A stretch of DNA of 64,000 nucleotides from Streptomyces griseoloalbus (GTDB taxonomy: Bacteria; Actinomycetota; Actinomycetes; Streptomycetales; Streptomycetaceae), in contig BMUD01000012.1 of the NCBI GenBank assembly GCA_014650015.1, positions 129,714-193,713 of the forward strand. The letters run 5' to 3'. Shown piece by piece: positions 1 through 10,019 of this stretch. Position numbers and translations under genes: made by a program. The notes below the pieces were generated by a model. That model made no database searches. It was not told the origin of the DNA and worked only from the letters and a program-made list of their open reading frames with translations. Every line of letters starts with the position of its first letter. Within the stretch, counting starts at the first letter, position 1.

Positions 1-304
1 CGACGGCGTCGAACCGGGCGTCCGCGAAGGGCAGCCGACGGCTGTCGGCGCGGACCACGGCGCCCGGCAGGCGGGCGGCGGCCATCCGGGTCATCGACGC
101 GGCGAGGTCGACACCCGTCACGCGCAGACCCGCGCGGGCGGCGGCGAACCGCCGGGTCACGATGCCCGTGCCGCAGGCCGCGTCCAGCAGATCCCGCGCC
201 CGTCCCGGTACGAGGCTCAGCACGGCGTCGGCGGCGGCCGCCGCCCGGGGTTCACCGCCGCGTAAGGCGTCGTACTGTTCGGCTTCCTCGTCGTAGTCCA
301 GCAC
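1..304 (-). CDS. SAM-dependent methyltransferase (C-terminal part outside window)
   Basis: Reading the minus strand from a GTG at 304 gives a class I methyltransferase N-terminus. It has a motif I loop LLDAACGTG followed by VTGVDLAASM (acidic residue binding the ribose) and RLPFADARFDAV (motif II region), as in UbiE/type 11 methyltransferases. The start lies 5 bases after the stop of the pterin dehydratase, so the two are probably co-transcribed. Codon 14 is TTA (minus strand, 263-265), rare in Streptomyces and read by the bldA tRNA. The substrate cannot be told. Confidence 0.8.
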   Translation of the reverse strand, partial: MLDYDEEAEQYDALRGGEPRAAAAADAVLSLVPGRARDLLDAACGTGIVTRRFAAARAGLRVTGVDLAASMTRMAAARLPGAVVRADSRRLPFADARFDAV

Positions 305-309
305 GCGCC

Positions 310-615
310 TCAGTGTGCACCGTGTCCGGCTGCCAGGTCCTCCACCCTGCGGGCGAGCTCGATGTCCTTCTCGGTGACGGCGCCACCCGCGCTGTGGGTG
401 TGCACGGACAGGGACACCGTGTCGTAGCCGAGGGTGAGGTCGGAGTGGTGGTCGAGTTCCTCCTGCACCTGGGCGATGTGGACGACCATCGCCGTCGCCG
501 CGACGTGCGAGCCGAGCCGGTAGGAGCGGGTGAGGCGGTCCCCGTCGAGCGACCAGCCCGGCAGCTCGGCCAGCCGGTCCTCGATCTCCTTCTGCGACAG
601 CGGTTCGACGGGCAT
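310..615 (-). CDS. 4a-hydroxytetrahydrobiopterin dehydratase (pterin carbinolamine dehydratase)
   Basis: This 101-residue protein has the family length and signature: a LAELPGWSLDGDRLTR N-terminus, the ELDHHSDLTLGYDTVSL active-site strand with the His-His pair, and HSAGGAVTEKDIELA near the C-terminus. The enzyme dehydrates 4a-hydroxytetrahydropterin, a recycling step for pterin-dependent hydroxylases; no such hydroxylase is adjacent. I chose the ATG at 615 over an upstream in-frame start because a GAAGGAG ribosome site precedes it. The partial methyltransferase follows after 5 bases. Confidence 0.92.
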   Translation of the reverse strand: MPVEPLSQKEIEDRLAELPGWSLDGDRLTRSYRLGSHVAATAMVVHIAQVQEELDHHSDLTLGYDTVSLSVHTHSAGGAVTEKDIELARRVEDLAAGHGAH

Positions 616-757
616 GGGCTGTGCTCCTTCGCCGGTTCGGTCCTCGTCGGCACCCCGTACGGGGCTCGCCTCCCAGGCTGCCACAGCAGCGGCCCCGAGG
701 CCCTGGTCAGCAGCGTGCGGCTCCCCGGAACGGCCGTTTCTCGACTACGGTCCCGGC

Positions 758-1579
758 ATGACCACTGCCCCATCCGGTACCGCTTCCACCGCCGACGGCG
801 TGGGCCCGCTGCTGCGGGCCTGGCGGGAACAGCGGCGGGTCAGCCAGCTGGAGCTGGCCCTGCGCGCCGGCTCCTCCGCACGGCACATCAGCTTCATCGA
901 GACCGGCCGCTCCCGGCCCAGCGAGGAGATGGTGCTGCGGCTGGCCGAGCACCTGGACGTCCCCGTGCGGGAGCGCAACTCCCTGCTGCTGGCGGCCGGT
1001 CACGCGCCCCGGTTCCCGCACACCCCGCTGGACGATCCTGCGCTGGACGCGCTGCGGGAGGGCATCGAGCGGCTCATCGGCGGTTTCGAACCGTACCCGG
1101 CGCTGGTGGTGGACGCGATGTACGACGTCGTGGCCGCCAACCGGGGGGTGATGATGCTGTTCGACGGGGTCCCGGAGTCCCTGCTGGAGCCGCCGCTGAA
1201 CGCGGTGCGGCTCACCCTGCACCCGCGGGGTCTGGCGCCGCGGATCCTGAATCTGCGGGAGTGGCGCGGGCACCTGCTGGAGCAGATGGAGCGGCACATC
1301 GCGCTGCGCCGCTCCGCGCCGCTGCGGGCGCTGTACGAGGAGGTCGCCGCGTACCCGGTGCCGGACACCGACGAGCGGTACACGGCGGAACCCGGCGCAC
1401 CGGTGGTGCACTTCGCGCTGCCGATGGTGATCGAGCACAACGGGCGGAGGCTGTCCTTCGTCTCGTCGATCTCGACCTTCAACACGCCGATGGATGTGAC
1501 CGTGGCCGAGCTGGCCGTGGAGACACTGCTGCCGGCGGATCCGGCGACGGCCAAGTACCTCCAGTCCTGGTTGAGCTGA
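758..1579 (+). CDS. XRE-family regulator with MmyB-like ligand-binding domain
   Basis: This is a 273-residue DNA-binding regulator. Residues about 15-70 form a helix-turn-helix (REQRRVSQLELALRAG, then SARHISFIETGRSRPS). The rest resembles the MmyB/MltR ligand-binding domain, a PAS-like pocket (DAMYDVVAANRGVMMLF, NLREWRGHLLEQMERH). Such proteins in Streptomyces often control a neighbouring oxidoreductase, but none lies beside it. A TACGGT box at 746-751 ends six bases before the ATG and no ribosome site is visible, so the mRNA is probably leaderless. It is divergent from the pterin dehydratase; the ligand is unknown. Confidence 0.9.
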   Translation: MTTAPSGTASTADGVGPLLRAWREQRRVSQLELALRAGSSARHISFIETGRSRPSEEMVLRLAEHLDVPVRERNSLLLAAGHAPRFPHTPLDDPALDALREGIERLIGGFEPYPALVVDAMYDVVAANRGVMMLFDGVPESLLEPPLNAVRLTLHPRGLAPRILNLREWRGHLLEQMERHIALRRSAPLRALYEEVAAYPVPDTDERYTAEPGAPVVHFALPMVIEHNGRRLSFVSSISTFNTPMDVTVAELAVETLLPADPATAKYLQSWLS

Positions 1580-1818
1580 CGCTCCGTCAGCGTTCGGCGC
1601 GTCGGGACGGGTCGCGGCGGCCGGGGCCGGGTCCCGGGACGGAGTGCGCCGGCCCGGAACCGGTGCGTCCACGATCCCTCGGGGGCGCGGCCCGGTCGAT
1701 CACCTGCCGGGTCATGGGGCGGGGACCGGCGGGACGGGACGGTTTCCTGCGGCGCGTGAGAGTCTCGGTGGAACATGACAGACTGAGCGCGTGCCCGGGC
1801 GCGTTGGGGAGGCGTGGC

Positions 1819-2682
1819 GTGAGTGAGCGGCGGGCCGCACCCACCGTGGGCCAGGTGGTCCTGGGAAGGCGGCTGCAGGAGCTTCGGGAGGCCGCGGGCC
1901 TCTCGCGGGAGGAGGCTGCCCGGATCCTGCGGGTGGCACCCGCGACCGTACGGCGGATGGAGACCGCCGAGGTCGCGCTGAAGATCCCGTACGTGCAGCT
2001 GCTGCTGTCCGCGTACGGGGTGCCCGAGAGCGAGTCCGTCGCGTTCGTCGATCTCGCGGAGGAGGCGAACCGGCCGGGCTGGTGGCAGCGGTACCACGAC
2101 GTGCTGCCGGACTGGTTCAGCCTGTATGTGAGCCTGGAGGGCGCGGCCCGGATCATCCGGTCCTACGAGCCGCACTTCGTGCCGGGGCTGCTGCAGACCG
2201 AGGAGTACGCGCGGGCCGTCCTGGAGGCCGGGACGGTCGGGAGCGTCGGGCCCGACGTGGTCGAGCGGCATGTGTCGCTGCGCATGGAGCGCCAGCGCCT
2301 CCTGGAGCGCCGTGATCCGCCGCACCTGTGGGTGCTGATGGAGGAGACCGTGCTGCGGCGTCCGGTGAGCCTCGACGGCCGGGTGATGCGCGACCAGCTC
2401 GACAAGCTGCTCGAATGGTCCGCGCGGGACCGGATCACGCTCCAGATCGCCGAGTTCGCGGACGGGCCGCACCCGGGGACGTACGCGCCGTTCTCGCTGT
2501 TCCGGTTCGCCGAGCCGGAGCTGCCGGACATGGTGTTCACCGAGTATCTGACCGGTGCCCTGTACCTGGACTCCCGCACGGAGGTCTCGGCGCATCTGGA
2601 GGTCCTGGACCACATGACGGCGCGGGCGGCCTCGGCGCAGCGCACGCAGAAGCTGCTGCGGGAGTACCGGGAGCACTACTGA
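1819..2682 (+). CDS. XRE-family regulator with DUF5753 domain
   Basis: This 287-residue protein begins with a helix-turn-helix (GRRLQELREAAGLSREEAAR, VAPATVRRMETAEVALK) and continues with the DUF5753 region marked by GWWQRYHDVLPDWF, YEPHFVPGLLQTEEYAR and DMVFTEYLTGALYLD. DUF5753 regulators usually pair with a small DUF397 protein; the small ORF downstream does not look like one. The GTG at 1819 follows a GGGGAGG ribosome site, whereas the much longer open frame upstream lacks coding character. The target genes are unknown. Confidence 0.92.
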   Translation: MSERRAAPTVGQVVLGRRLQELREAAGLSREEAARILRVAPATVRRMETAEVALKIPYVQLLLSAYGVPESESVAFVDLAEEANRPGWWQRYHDVLPDWFSLYVSLEGAARIIRSYEPHFVPGLLQTEEYARAVLEAGTVGSVGPDVVERHVSLRMERQRLLERRDPPHLWVLMEETVLRRPVSLDGRVMRDQLDKLLEWSARDRITLQIAEFADGPHPGTYAPFSLFRFAEPELPDMVFTEYLTGALYLDSRTEVSAHLEVLDHMTARAASAQRTQKLLREYREHY

Positions 2683-2734
2683 CCGGGCGGACAGCGCCGG
2701 CGAGCCCTTCGCACCCACGAGGCGAGGACTGCCC

Positions 2735-3049
2735 ATGACCGGATCCGACACCGCGCCCACCGCCGTCGACACCGGCCGGCCGCGTCCCGCGCGGGTCCAC
2801 GACCGGCGGCTCGGCGGCAGGGACAGCCACCCGGTGGGCGAGGAACCGGCGCGCGGGATCCTCGCGGCGGACGCCACGGTGCTGCGCGGGACGCGGGCCG
2901 GCCGGCGGTCCACGCACCGGGCCGTGCGCACCGGCGCCGAGGCGGGGACACGCCCGTTCCCGGACATCGGCACGGGCGTCCCGACGGAGCCCCATCCGCA
3001 CCAGGTGGCGCAGGGCGTCGAGGCGGAGTCGGTCGCCCGCGAGCCGTGA
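2735..3049 (+). CDS. Hypothetical protein, 104 residues
   Basis: A small ORF starts 52 bases after the DUF5753 regulator, with GGCGAGG seven bases before its ATG. The product is hydrophilic and rich in Arg, Thr and Gly, with no membrane segment or recognised domain. Its position matches where a DUF397 partner usually sits, but it lacks the usual Trp/Ser DUF397 core. It converges on dnaK with only a short gap. It may be real or fortuitous; the ribosome site and absence of competing frames favour real. Confidence 0.5.
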   Translation: MTGSDTAPTAVDTGRPRPARVHDRRLGGRDSHPVGEEPARGILAADATVLRGTRAGRRSTHRAVRTGAEAGTRPFPDIGTGVPTEPHPHQVAQGVEAESVAREP

Positions 3050-3088
3050 ACTCCGGGAGTTGCGGGGGCTGGGGGTCGGGGCGGCCGG

Positions 3089-4969
<1,881 letters not shown>

Positions 4970-5007
4970 CGCTGTCCCCTTCCGTCAGGGCACCTCTCCG
5001 GAGTTCC

Positions 5008-5060
5008 AGCACAAAACTTGAGCGCCCTGTTGTCAATAGGTTGAGTGGGTGGTTGTCAAC
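5008..5060 (-). promoter_or_regulatory. dnaK promoter with two tandem HAIR-like (HspR) operators
   Basis: On the plus strand 5017-5037 reads CTTGAGC-N7-TGTCAAT and 5040-5060 reads GTTGAGT-N7-TGTCAAC. The HspR operator HAIR is CTTGAGT-N7-ACTCAAG. Both sites keep the exact seven-base spacing, match one half at 6 of 7 positions and keep TCAA in the other. On the minus strand TTGACA (5036-5031) is 17 bases from TGTGCT (5013-5008), a plausible -35/-10 pair overlapping the first site. The second site runs into the stop codon of the upstream gene. Confidence 0.6.
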
Positions 5061-5799
5061 GGGAGGGCCGCACGTCCGTGTGGTCGCGCAGTTCCACGGC
5101 GCGGCGGGGGCGGTCGGTGATCAGCACGTCCACGCGCGGGTCGCCGAGGAAGCCGCGCAGCGCCGCGTCCTCGTTGACCGTCCACACCATGGTGAACAGT
5201 CTGTTACGGGCCGCCTCGCGCAGCACGGTGGCGCGGGCCAGACGCTGGTGCACGGCGACCCCGTGGGCCCCGCAGGCGCGGACCCGGCGCATGGGCAGCA
5301 GTTCGCTGAGCCTCGTCGGCACCAGGCGGCGCCGGCCGATGTCCTTGCCGTCGCGGCCGAGGGACAGCGCGGTGCGTACACGCGGGTGGGCCGCGGTGAT
5401 GGCGGCGACGGACCGGTCCTCCAGGGTGGTGGCGACGAATCCGTCCTCGCCGAGCAGGGCGATCGCGCGGTCGATCAGCTCCCGCTCGTGGCCGGTCTCC
5501 TTCAGGTCCAGGTGCCCGACGAGCTTCCCGGCGACCAGCTCCATGACGTCCTCCACGACGGGCACGGGGTGTCCGGCACGCTCGTTCAGTTCGGCGTGGG
5601 TGAGCGTGGACAGCAGCGGGCCGGTGTGCCGTACCCGGGGGTCGTGGTGGACGACGAAGACCCCGTCCGCGGTGCGCCGGACGTCGATCTCGACGTACTC
5701 CGCGCCGGACGCGAGCGCGTCCTCGTACGCCTCCCAGGTCGCCGGGGCGGCGCGCTCGGAGCCGCCCCGGTGGGCGGAGACGGCGGGGCGTGGCGTCAT
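5056..5799 (-). CDS. Glycerophosphodiester phosphodiesterase family protein
   Basis: A 247-residue GDPD-type TIM barrel. The catalytic set is visible as SAHRGGSE near residue 8 (His and Arg), EYVEIDVRRTADGVFVVHHD at about 35-53 (metal-binding Glu/Asp and second His), HLDLKE in mid-protein and MVWTVNE and ITDRPR near the end. It would hydrolyse glycerophosphodiesters to glycerol 3-phosphate and an alcohol. No signal peptide is apparent, so it probably acts in the cytoplasm. It lies between osmC and dnaK on the same strand, with a strong hairpin separating it from osmC. Confidence 0.93.
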   Translation of the reverse strand: MTPRPAVSAHRGGSERAAPATWEAYEDALASGAEYVEIDVRRTADGVFVVHHDPRVRHTGPLLSTLTHAELNERAGHPVPVVEDVMELVAGKLVGHLDLKETGHERELIDRAIALLGEDGFVATTLEDRSVAAITAAHPRVRTALSLGRDGKDIGRRRLVPTRLSELLPMRRVRACGAHGVAVHQRLARATVLREAARNRLFTMVWTVNEDAALRGFLGDPRVDVLITDRPRRAVELRDHTDVRPSR

Positions 5800-5825
5800 G
5801 GTGGTCGGCTCCGGAAGGGGACGTG

Positions 5826-5858
5826 CCGCAGGCCGCCCCGGAAGGGAGCGGCCTGCGG
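5826..5858 (-). terminator. Hairpin downstream of the OsmC gene
   Basis: Perfect 11-bp arms CCGCAGGCCGC and GCGGCCTGCGG flank an 11-base loop, 22 bases past the OsmC stop. There is no T-tract, which is common for actinobacterial terminators. Confidence 0.6.
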
Positions 5859-5879
5859 TGGTTCGGCGCGGCGAGCGGG

Positions 5880-6308
5880 TCAGGCGAGCTTCGCCGTCAG
5901 GGTGATGTTCGTGCCCTTCAGGGCCTGGCTGACGGGGCAGTTCACCTTGGCGTCCTCGGCCGCGGCGACGAAACCGGCCTCGTCCAGGCCGGGAACGGTG
6001 CCCTCGACGGTGAGGTGGATGCCGGTGATGCCCTCACCGGGCACGAAGGTGACGTCCGCGGAGGTCGTCAGACGGGTCGGCGGGGTGCCGGCCTTGTCGA
6101 GGCCGTTGGAGAGGGCCATCGAGAAGCAGCTGGAGTGCGCGGCGGCGATCAGCTCCTCCGGGCTGGTCTTGCCGTTCGCCTCCTCGGCGCGCGACGCCCA
6201 GGTGACCGGCTGCTCACCGATGCTGCCGGAGGAGTCGAAGGCGACGACCCCGCTGCCCTTGAACAGGTTGCCTTCCCAAACGGTGTGTGCGGAGCGCGTG
6301 GCTGCCAT
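5880..6308 (-). CDS. OsmC/Ohr family peroxiredoxin
   Basis: The 142 residues match the OsmC family in length, with both redox cysteines in place: Cys61 in AAHSSCFSMAL and Cys124 in KVNCPVSQAL. These thiol peroxidases reduce organic hydroperoxides in the cytosol using lipoyl-type or thiol donors. The protein is closer to OsmC than to Ohr in its ASRAEEANGKTSPEELIAAA segment. A GAAAGGA site precedes the start and a hairpin follows the stop. No OhrR-type repressor is adjacent, so it may belong to the stress regulon suggested by nearby dnaK. Confidence 0.92.
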   Translation of the reverse strand: MAATRSAHTVWEGNLFKGSGVVAFDSSGSIGEQPVTWASRAEEANGKTSPEELIAAAHSSCFSMALSNGLDKAGTPPTRLTTSADVTFVPGEGITGIHLTVEGTVPGLDEAGFVAAAEDAKVNCPVSQALKGTNITLTAKLA

Positions 6309-6564
6309 GACGCATCCTTTCGAAATGTCCGGCCGTGTGTCCGGCGGTGCTCGGTCCGGGAGCCGGTGTCACCCGGTTCCCGCCCCCATCCGATCACATC
6401 ACGGCTCAACTCACCCGGAAGACGGGCCCTCTCCCGGGGAAACGGCAGGTGAGCGCCCGGCGGCGTCAGGTACGCGCGCTCGCGGGACGTCCACCCGGCC
6501 GTCGGGGATGGCGCGGACGGGCGGGTGCCGCGGTCGTCGCTCCGCCGTGGGCGGGACGTCGGGC

Positions 6565-8640
6565 TCAGGCCGCGCGTTCCCGGTCCGGCGTCGCGGGCAG
6601 TTCCGCCTCGTCCGACTCGGTCATCCAGCGGCGCAGCACCTGGTGGATGTGCTCGGCCCCGGCGAGTTCCGCTCCGTCGGCGACCGGTTGGGACAGCGCC
6701 AGCGGGGACAGCAGGAAGGGACGGGACTGGGCGCCGCCGAGGCCGCCGTGGGAGCCGATCTGCTCCTCGAAGGCGAGGACCTCGCCGTCGGCGGGGTCGT
6801 GGAAGGAGTTGACCATGATGTCGGCGGTGTGCGGGAAGGTATGGGTGCGGCGTACGACGTCGGCGGCGCCGGCGCCGAACGCGGCGAGCGGTCCGGGGTT
6901 GTCGTCCAGCTCGTCCAGCGGGATCTCCGCGCCGTACGCGCCGAGCACGACCCCGCCGTGACGTTCGCTGCGGACGAGGAGGAAGCCGATGCCGGGATGG
7001 TTGGCGAGGGTCGGCAGCAGCGCGGGGTGGCGGGCGTCGATCTCCTCCTTGGTCATCCGGTGCGGCACGTCCGGGAAGGAGACCAGGCCCAGGTTGCCGG
7101 AGGCCAGCACGACGGGTTCCGAGCCGCGGGTGGGCCGGAAGTGCTCGGCTCCCTCCTCCACGGGCCGGCGCAGCGCCGCCCGGACGGCCGCGCGGGCCTC
7201 CGCGCCGCTGTGGGTACGCCGGGCCCGGCGCGGCACGGGCAGTCCGCAGCCGGCCCGCACCAGGTCGCCGAGGGTGAGGCCGTAGCGGGAGCGGAAGGTC
7301 TCGCCGGGGCTCTGCCCGTGGTCGGAGAGGACGACGAGCCGGTACGGGCGGGGGGCGTGCTCGGCGACGTTCTCGATCAGGGCGAGGGCGCGGTCGAGGC
7401 GCTGGAGGACCTTCTCGGCGTCCCGGCTCGCCGGCCCGGAGTGGTGGGCGACCTCGTCGTAGGCCACCAGGTCGGCGTAGACGGCCGTACGGCCGGCGAG
7501 CAGGTCGCCCGTCACGGCGGCGACGACGACGTCCCGTTCGACGACGGTGGCGAAGGCGCGGACGAACGGGTAGAGCCCGCCGCGCGAGACGCGCGGGCGC
7601 TGCTTGCGCAGCCGGGTCCGGGTGGACTGGCCGATCTCGCGGCACACCTCGGCGATGAAGGACAGCGCGGTGCGCACGGCGTTGGCGGGGTCGGAGAAGT
7701 AGGCGAAGTAGCCCGCCCGGGAGCGGGCCGCCGGACCGCGCCGGCGGGTGGCGATGGACAGCACCAGGGCCTGTTCGCCGGCGCCGCCGCCGAAGAGGTT
7801 CCCGCGGCTGGCGCCGTCGGTGGCGAGCAGCCCGGCGTGCCCCGCGTACTCGATGGCGCGGGCCTGGAGCTCGGCGGCGCTGGTGGGCCGGTTGCAGACC
7901 ATCACCTCGCGGCGGGCCTTCTCGTACCAGCGGAAGGCGGGGACGTCGTGGTTGCTGCCGTGCAGGATGCCGAGCTGGCTGGCGCCGGTCTGGCTGGACC
8001 AGTCGGTGCGCCAGGGGGTGAGTCGGTGGCTGGGACGGTCGCCGCCGGTTGCGGTGCCGAGCCAGCGGGCGACGGTGGGCATCAGCCCCTTGCCGACGGC
8101 GTCCAGCAGCACGTCGTGGCCGACGCCGTCGAGTTGCAGGAAGACGGTGCCGGAGGTCGGCGGGCAGGGCGGGGTGGAGCGCCGTCTGCGGTCGGCCAGG
8201 CGGTACAGGCGACGGCGGTAGGCGTCGTCGTCGCGTACGGCGAGGGCGGCGCCGGTGGCGGAGGCGACCGCGGACATCACCGCGGCGACCACGACCGCCG
8301 TCTCCGGTGCCGCGGCGCCCCGTTCGACCGGGTTGACGCGCAGGGCCAGCCACAGCAGCGCGCCGTTGAGGAAGAACACCAGCAGCCCGAGCACGAGCGC
8401 CGGAACGAGCAGCAGCAGGCGCACGAGCAGCGGCCACACCAAGGCGGAGAGCAGGCCGAAGGCGCCCGCGCCGAGCGCGGCGGTGACCGCGATGTCGGTG
8501 GCGCTGTCGCCGTCCGCCGAGCGCAGGCGGAAGTCCGGGAGGATCCCGGCGAGCAGCAGCATGGTGAGCGTGGAGACCGCCCACACGGCGACACTCCGCC
8601 CGATCTGACTGGCGACCCGTCGCCACCGCTCGCCCCGCAC
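6565..8640 (-). CDS. Holin-like membrane domain fused to alkaline-phosphatase-superfamily domain
   Basis: About 691 residues. The first 150 hold four hydrophobic segments (VWAVSTLTMLLLAGILPDF, then VWPLLVRLLLLVPALVLGLL and others) like the phage-holin family. The rest is a phosphodiesterase/nucleotide-pyrophosphatase-type domain: FLQLDGVGHDVL (metal Asp), DWSSQTGASQLGILHG (nucleophile region), YDEVAHHSG (metal His), VVLSDHGQSPGETF (Asp-His pair) and GSHGGLGG. It is probably a membrane-anchored phosphodiesterase; the substrate is unknown. The GTG at 8640 has GCGAGG upstream; a longer frame begins with TTG at 8715 without a clear ribosome site. Confidence 0.85.
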   Translation of the reverse strand: MRGERWRRVASQIGRSVAVWAVSTLTMLLLAGILPDFRLRSADGDSATDIAVTAALGAGAFGLLSALVWPLLVRLLLLVPALVLGLLVFFLNGALLWLALRVNPVERGAAAPETAVVVAAVMSAVASATGAALAVRDDDAYRRRLYRLADRRRRSTPPCPPTSGTVFLQLDGVGHDVLLDAVGKGLMPTVARWLGTATGGDRPSHRLTPWRTDWSSQTGASQLGILHGSNHDVPAFRWYEKARREVMVCNRPTSAAELQARAIEYAGHAGLLATDGASRGNLFGGGAGEQALVLSIATRRRGPAARSRAGYFAYFSDPANAVRTALSFIAEVCREIGQSTRTRLRKQRPRVSRGGLYPFVRAFATVVERDVVVAAVTGDLLAGRTAVYADLVAYDEVAHHSGPASRDAEKVLQRLDRALALIENVAEHAPRPYRLVVLSDHGQSPGETFRSRYGLTLGDLVRAGCGLPVPRRARRTHSGAEARAAVRAALRRPVEEGAEHFRPTRGSEPVVLASGNLGLVSFPDVPHRMTKEEIDARHPALLPTLANHPGIGFLLVRSERHGGVVLGAYGAEIPLDELDDNPGPLAAFGAGAADVVRRTHTFPHTADIMVNSFHDPADGEVLAFEEQIGSHGGLGGAQSRPFLLSPLALSQPVADGAELAGAEHIHQVLRRWMTESDEAELPATPDRERAA

Positions 8641-8761
8641 GCCCCGCACACCTCGCGTCCCGGTCCGTCCGTCACCGTGACGGACGGGCCCTAGCCCGTA
8701 CCCACCCTGCCACAACGACCGGAAGAGGCATTCTGTCCCCGGTCACGCAGGTCACCGGGTC

Positions 8762-9163
8762 TCAGCGGCCGTCGTAGCCGGCCGTCGGCATGGACAGCCT
8801 GCGGTGCACACACGCCTTCATCGCCGCGTCGTACGACGGTTCGGCGCGGCCCACCGTCTCCACGCGCACCCCGCGCCGCGCGCACTCCGCGGCGAACTCC
8901 TCGACGGAGGACAGGGCACGCTCCAGTACCCGCAGGCTGGGCGCCACGAACAGATCGGTGCCGGGCCGCACGCCCTCCCACAGCAGGCAGTGATCCGGGC
9001 GCAGTCCCCGCACGAGGAGTTCCCGGGCCACCACGTAGCCGTGTTCGGCGGCCCAGCGCGCGCACATGGCGTGCTGGCTGCGGGAGTCCACCAGGAAGGG
9101 ATCGGCGTCCAGTTCCACCAGCGGTGTCAGACTCGCGATCGCCGTCACCCGTACCGGCCCCAT
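8762..9163 (-). CDS. Conserved hypothetical protein, 133 residues
   Basis: The ATG at 9163 follows a strong GGAGGTGAGGGG site, so the longer upstream frame is not used. The product has an alternating alpha/beta pattern: DPFLVDSRSQHAMCARWAAE, then GYVVARELLV, RVLERALSSVEEFAAECA and RGVRVETVG. That order recalls the catalytic-domain fold of serine recombinases (a helix, a strand, then a helix that labels an individual function), but I see no catalytic Ser-Arg signature. It lies divergent to the MBL-fold gene at 9246. No function is assigned. Confidence 0.75.
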   Translation of the reverse strand: MGPVRVTAIASLTPLVELDADPFLVDSRSQHAMCARWAAEHGYVVARELLVRGLRPDHCLLWEGVRPGTDLFVAPSLRVLERALSSVEEFAAECARRGVRVETVGRAEPSYDAAMKACVHRRLSMPTAGYDGR

Positions 9164-9245
9164 GGCGTCCCCCTCACCTCCGGTTTCGTCGCCGACCCTA
9201 CTCCTGCACGTAGGCTGCGGGGAGTCGCGCGAAGGAGGCGGAGAA

Positions 9246-10019
9246 GTGCCGGTGGAGATCACCTGGTGGGGTCACGCCACTTGCACGGTCGAGGACTCGC
9301 ACACCCGCGTGCTCACCGACCCCCTGTTCGCCCGCAGGCTGGCGCATCTGCGGCGCCGGCGCGGCGCGGTGCCCCCGGCCGAGGCCCGGCAGGCGGACGT
9401 GGCCCTGGTCTCCCATCTGCACGCGGACCATCTGCACGTGCCCTCGCTCGCCCGGCTCGCCCCGGGCACACGCCTGCTCGTGCCCCGGGGCGCACGACGC
9501 GCGGTGCCGGGGCTGCGCCGGCTCACGCATCTCGTGGTGAGCGAGGTGGCGCCCGGCGATGTGACGACGGTCGGCGGGCTGGCCGTACGGGCCGTGCCCG
9601 CGCGGCACGACGGTCGGCGGCTGCCGGTCGGACCGCACCGCTCCCCCGCCCTCGGCTATGTCCTGGAGGGTGAGGCGCGGACGTACTTCGCCGGGGACAC
9701 CGGACTGTTCGACACGATGGCCAAGGAGGTCGGGCCGGTCGACGTGGCGCTGCTCCCGGTGGGCGGCTGGGGTCCGTACCTCGGCGAGGGCCATCTGGAC
9801 GCGGGACGGGCGGCCGAGGCGCTGGCCCGGCTGGGGGCGTCCAGCGCGGTGCCGGTGCACTACGGCACGTACTGGCCGATCGGGATGGACGCCGTGCGCC
9901 CGCACGAATTCCACGCCCCCGGCCACGAGTTCGTGCGGCTGGCGGCCCGGCACGCACCCGACGTGACGGTGCACCGGCTCGGGCAGGGGGAGAGCGTGCG
10001 CCTGAAGGTCGCGCGGTGA
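9246..10019 (+). CDS. MBL-fold metal-dependent hydrolase (UlaG-like)
   Basis: This 257-residue protein has the lactonase/UlaG-type metallo-beta-lactamase core: ITWWGHATCTVED at the start, the metal motif SHLHADHLHVPSL (HxHxDH), TYFAGDTGLFD (third metal Asp) and VPVHYGTYWP (last metal His). The GTG at 9246 follows GAAGGAGGCGG. Its stop overlaps the DedA start by four bases, so the two are translationally coupled. No signal peptide is visible, so it acts in the cytosol. The substrate is unknown. Confidence 0.92.
   Translation: MPVEITWWGHATCTVEDSHTRVLTDPLFARRLAHLRRRRGAVPPAEARQADVALVSHLHADHLHVPSLARLAPGTRLLVPRGARRAVPGLRRLTHLVVSEVAPGDVTTVGGLAVRAVPARHDGRRLPVGPHRSPALGYVLEGEARTYFAGDTGLFDTMAKEVGPVDVALLPVGGWGPYLGEGHLDAGRAAEALARLGASSAVPVHYGTYWPIGMDAVRPHEFHAPGHEFVRLAARHAPDVTVHRLGQGESVRLKVAR

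Noticed and set aside
313-2682. Very long open plus-strand frame through the pterin dehydratase and both regulators
   Set aside because: High-GC DNA keeps frames open. Only the last 287 codons from the GTG at 1819 show a helix-turn-helix and DUF5753 motifs; the rest is antisense or out of frame to recognised genes.
2735-3049. DUF397 partner of the DUF5753 regulator
   Set aside because: Position is right, but the sequence lacks the DUF397 core, so it is listed only as hypothetical.
5041-8694. 1217-codon plus-strand frame opposite GDPD, OsmC and the phosphatase fusion
   Set aside because: It is antisense to three genes with clear catalytic motifs, has repetitive Gly/Arg/Val composition and no ribosome site.
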